In this document: positions 8,637-10,080 of the stretch, one piece after another
Numbering within the stretch: position 1 is the stretch's first letter
How the letters are laid out: every line of letters begins with the position of its first letter
Assembly: GCF_000835495.1 (NCBI RefSeq)
Contig: NW_015622579.1
Location: 1-10,080, forward strand
Direction: 5' to 3'
From: Cladophialophora immunda
Taxonomy: Eukaryota > Ascomycota > Eurotiomycetes > Chaetothyriales > Herpotrichiellaceae
DNA: 10,080 nt
Made by a program: the position numbers and the translations under genes
The notes under the pieces: generated by a model
Seen by the model: the letters and a program-made list of their open reading frames with translations, nothing else
Databases searched by the model: none
Told to the model about the DNA's origin: nothing

Positions 8637-8784
8637 AAGATGAGAGGGCCACACAGAGGTGAGAGATTTGATGATTGAGTTTGGGTTCAAGCCGGTCGAT
8701 ATGGTCCTGGGACGCGGCGTTCGAATGAACTCCCTCCTCGTCTATGTTGGCTCCTTGGGAACTATCTCCTCGCGGAAGGAGCCT

Positions 8785-9860
8785 TGAGACTTCTTCAGAA
8801 TAGCTTCGAAGTCTTTATCCGCGCAGGAGGGTAGTGACGAGGCTGGTATTTTTCTCGGTTCGCATTCTTGGCTCGTTCGCTGACTTACCAGAGCGGAACC
8901 GAAAGAGTGATTGAGATACTCTCGCGACTCGCAAACGCAAAGCACGCGGCCTACCGGCCAGTAGCCACGAACACTCCCGCTGTGTAGAAGGAGAAGGGCG
9001 AGCCCCAAGACTACAAAGACTTATGAGAGAACTGGCTAGGATAGCCTTAAATAGAATCATTATTGACCAGATCTCAGGGATCCCAGTGCTAATATGGGTC
9101 TGCGCGCAACTCCACAGAGAGCTCGCGTGGGATACTATGCCCGAAAACCGGTTTCGAGGGGGGTGGGGTAGGCGTCCCTCAGGGGACGAGTTCACTTGCC
9201 CGCTGCCTTTTATGGAAGGTGTGCGGTGCGTCCCCTGACGTTCGGAAATGCCATGCTGAGACGACAAGTGCCGAAAAATGGTTTGCTCGCTTGAGGTGGG
9301 AGACCGACCGGAGAAGAAACAATGTCGACACGCGTAGCCAGGCTGAGTCTAAAGCCGGATCACAGGGCGATCCATCTTTGCGCGGAATTAGCTGTGACAC
9401 GTCGTTAAGCGTAAAGGCCTTAAGATGTCGTTCAAGGCGGTCACGACTAATAGATTCAATGCTTTGATGTGTCGCGATATGCTGTGTTGAAACTGAGACA
9501 GATCGCCGTTCCTGGAACGTCTCAGGCTAGGCCTCAGACATGCAGGAGTCAGAAGAGGGTCTTGCAGGACCAGAGGTTGCATATAAACGAGGAGACACTG
9601 CCTGAGAATAGGCACAACACGGACAGACAGACCAATATACATAATTCTGCTCAGACCTCGCCAATCCAACATGCTGCAACACGTAATCGGCACCAATTCT
9701 CAAGGCGTTCTGGTAGTGGCAGCATATCAATGCCTGCTCTGGACTGACAACGTTGAGCCCCCATTGTTCCAATAAAGTTATTCGCTTCTCGGTAGTCATG
9801 AACGAGCTAAAAGATGCAATAATTACACTTCTTTAACAAGTCTTGTGCTGTAAGGCTCGC
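8785..9860. other. gene-poor right-hand spacer
   Basis: No gene is recognised with confidence. Overlapping frames exist on both strands, mostly from non-ATG starts. Two ATG frames are noted as leads only: 9060-8815 (-), whose first 20 residues resemble a secretion signal, and 9799-9527 (-), which has a weak match to the Cys/His start of OrsD-type proteins. An AATAAA on the + strand at 9771-9776 has no identified gene upstream of it. Confidence 0.4.
9173..9240. repeat. hairpin and nested inverted repeat
   Basis: CGTCCC-TCAG-GGGACG (9173-9188) is a perfect 6-base stem with a 4-base loop. Its right arm plus loop (TCAGGGGACG, 9179-9188) is also the exact reverse complement of CGTCCCCTGA at 9229-9238, so the same arm can pair with either partner. 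Function unknown. Confidence 0.6.
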
Positions 9861-9861
9861 G

Positions 9862-9959
9862 TTCGGCGCTACGCGTTTTCATTTCGCACTACACGCGCTA
9901 GCCCGTAATTTTTCGCGCTACACGTCTCCGCCTGCCCGCGAAATATTTGGCACTACGCA
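9862..9959 (+). repeat. four degenerate direct repeats, consensus TTSGCRCTACRCR
   Basis: Copies lie at 9862-9874, 9883-9895, 9912-9924 and 9947-9959, with start-to-start steps of 21, 29 and 35 bases. Each differs from the consensus by at most one or two bases, and all are in one orientation. Clusters like this are typical of transposon subterminal repeats or factor-binding arrays; which applies cannot be told from here. Confidence 0.6.
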
Positions 9960-9997
9960 TGAGAATACGCTCAGTAGGGGTCGCAGGCATCGCTCTG

Positions 9998-10042
9998 AGT
10001 GCACACTTATTATTCTAAATGTAGATCTTAGAAGTGCACACT
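9998..10042 (+). repeat. AGTGCACACT direct repeat, 35-base period
   Basis: The 10-mer occurs exactly at 9998-10007 and 10033-10042. Between them lies a 6-base inverted repeat (TTCTAA...TTAGAA, about 10013-10032) around the palindrome AGATCT. Together with the four-copy repeat just before it, this makes the last 220 bases repeat-dense. Confidence 0.5.
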
Positions 10043-10069
10043 CTTTAGCAGCGTACGCTATCATGAGTT

Positions 10070-10080
10070 CCCCCCCCCCC
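10070..10080. repeat. C homopolymer at the window edge
   Basis: Eleven C bases run to the last base, so the true length is unknown. It could be a microsatellite, a G-rich repeat on the other strand, or an assembly artefact beside a gap. Confidence 0.6.

Noticed and set aside
1..10080. CRISPR array, rRNA or bacterial operon signals
   Set aside because: No regular repeat-spacer pattern, no rRNA-like sequence, and gene spacing and introns are eukaryotic.

Overview
The window looks like nuclear DNA of a filamentous basidiomycete, probably an agaricomycete. The evidence is a 55-base GT-AG intron, an F-box-family-style leucine-rich-repeat gene with a decayed paralogue beside it, a chromodomain gene, GATA-like zinc fingers, eukaryotic start contexts, and gene-poor spacers. 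No bacterial-type ribosome binding sites or operons are seen. The lineage is inferred from gene style only.

Left part (1-2210, + strand): a 417-residue protein with a chromodomain, an acidic linker and two extended GATA-like Cys4 fingers ends at a lone TAA (1302-1304). The same frame then stays open through 15 codons into a 227-residue protein made of four further GATA-like fingers. A polyadenylation-type hexamer follows at 2193. The two ORFs may be one gene split by a stop, a readthrough protein or a two-ORF transcript. This is the most unusual object in the window.

Middle (2211-4636): about 2.4 kb in which I recognise no gene.

Right-centre (4637-7375, - strand): a leucine-rich-repeat gene with one 55-base intron (reconstructed 521 residues). 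Upstream on the same strand lies a decayed second copy that keeps the intron position but carries frameshifts, deletions and an altered splice donor. The pair is therefore a DNA-level duplication, not a retrocopy.

Right part (7376-10080): a + strand gene for the NAD(P)-binding half of an opine (octopine/nopaline) dehydrogenase-like protein. It lacks the C-terminal catalytic domain and has a suspicious frame change at its 3' end. The last 1.4 kb is gene-poor, with short direct and inverted repeats that could be the edge of a mobile element, and the window ends in a C run. Apart from the two finger ORFs, I see no functional link between neighbouring genes.
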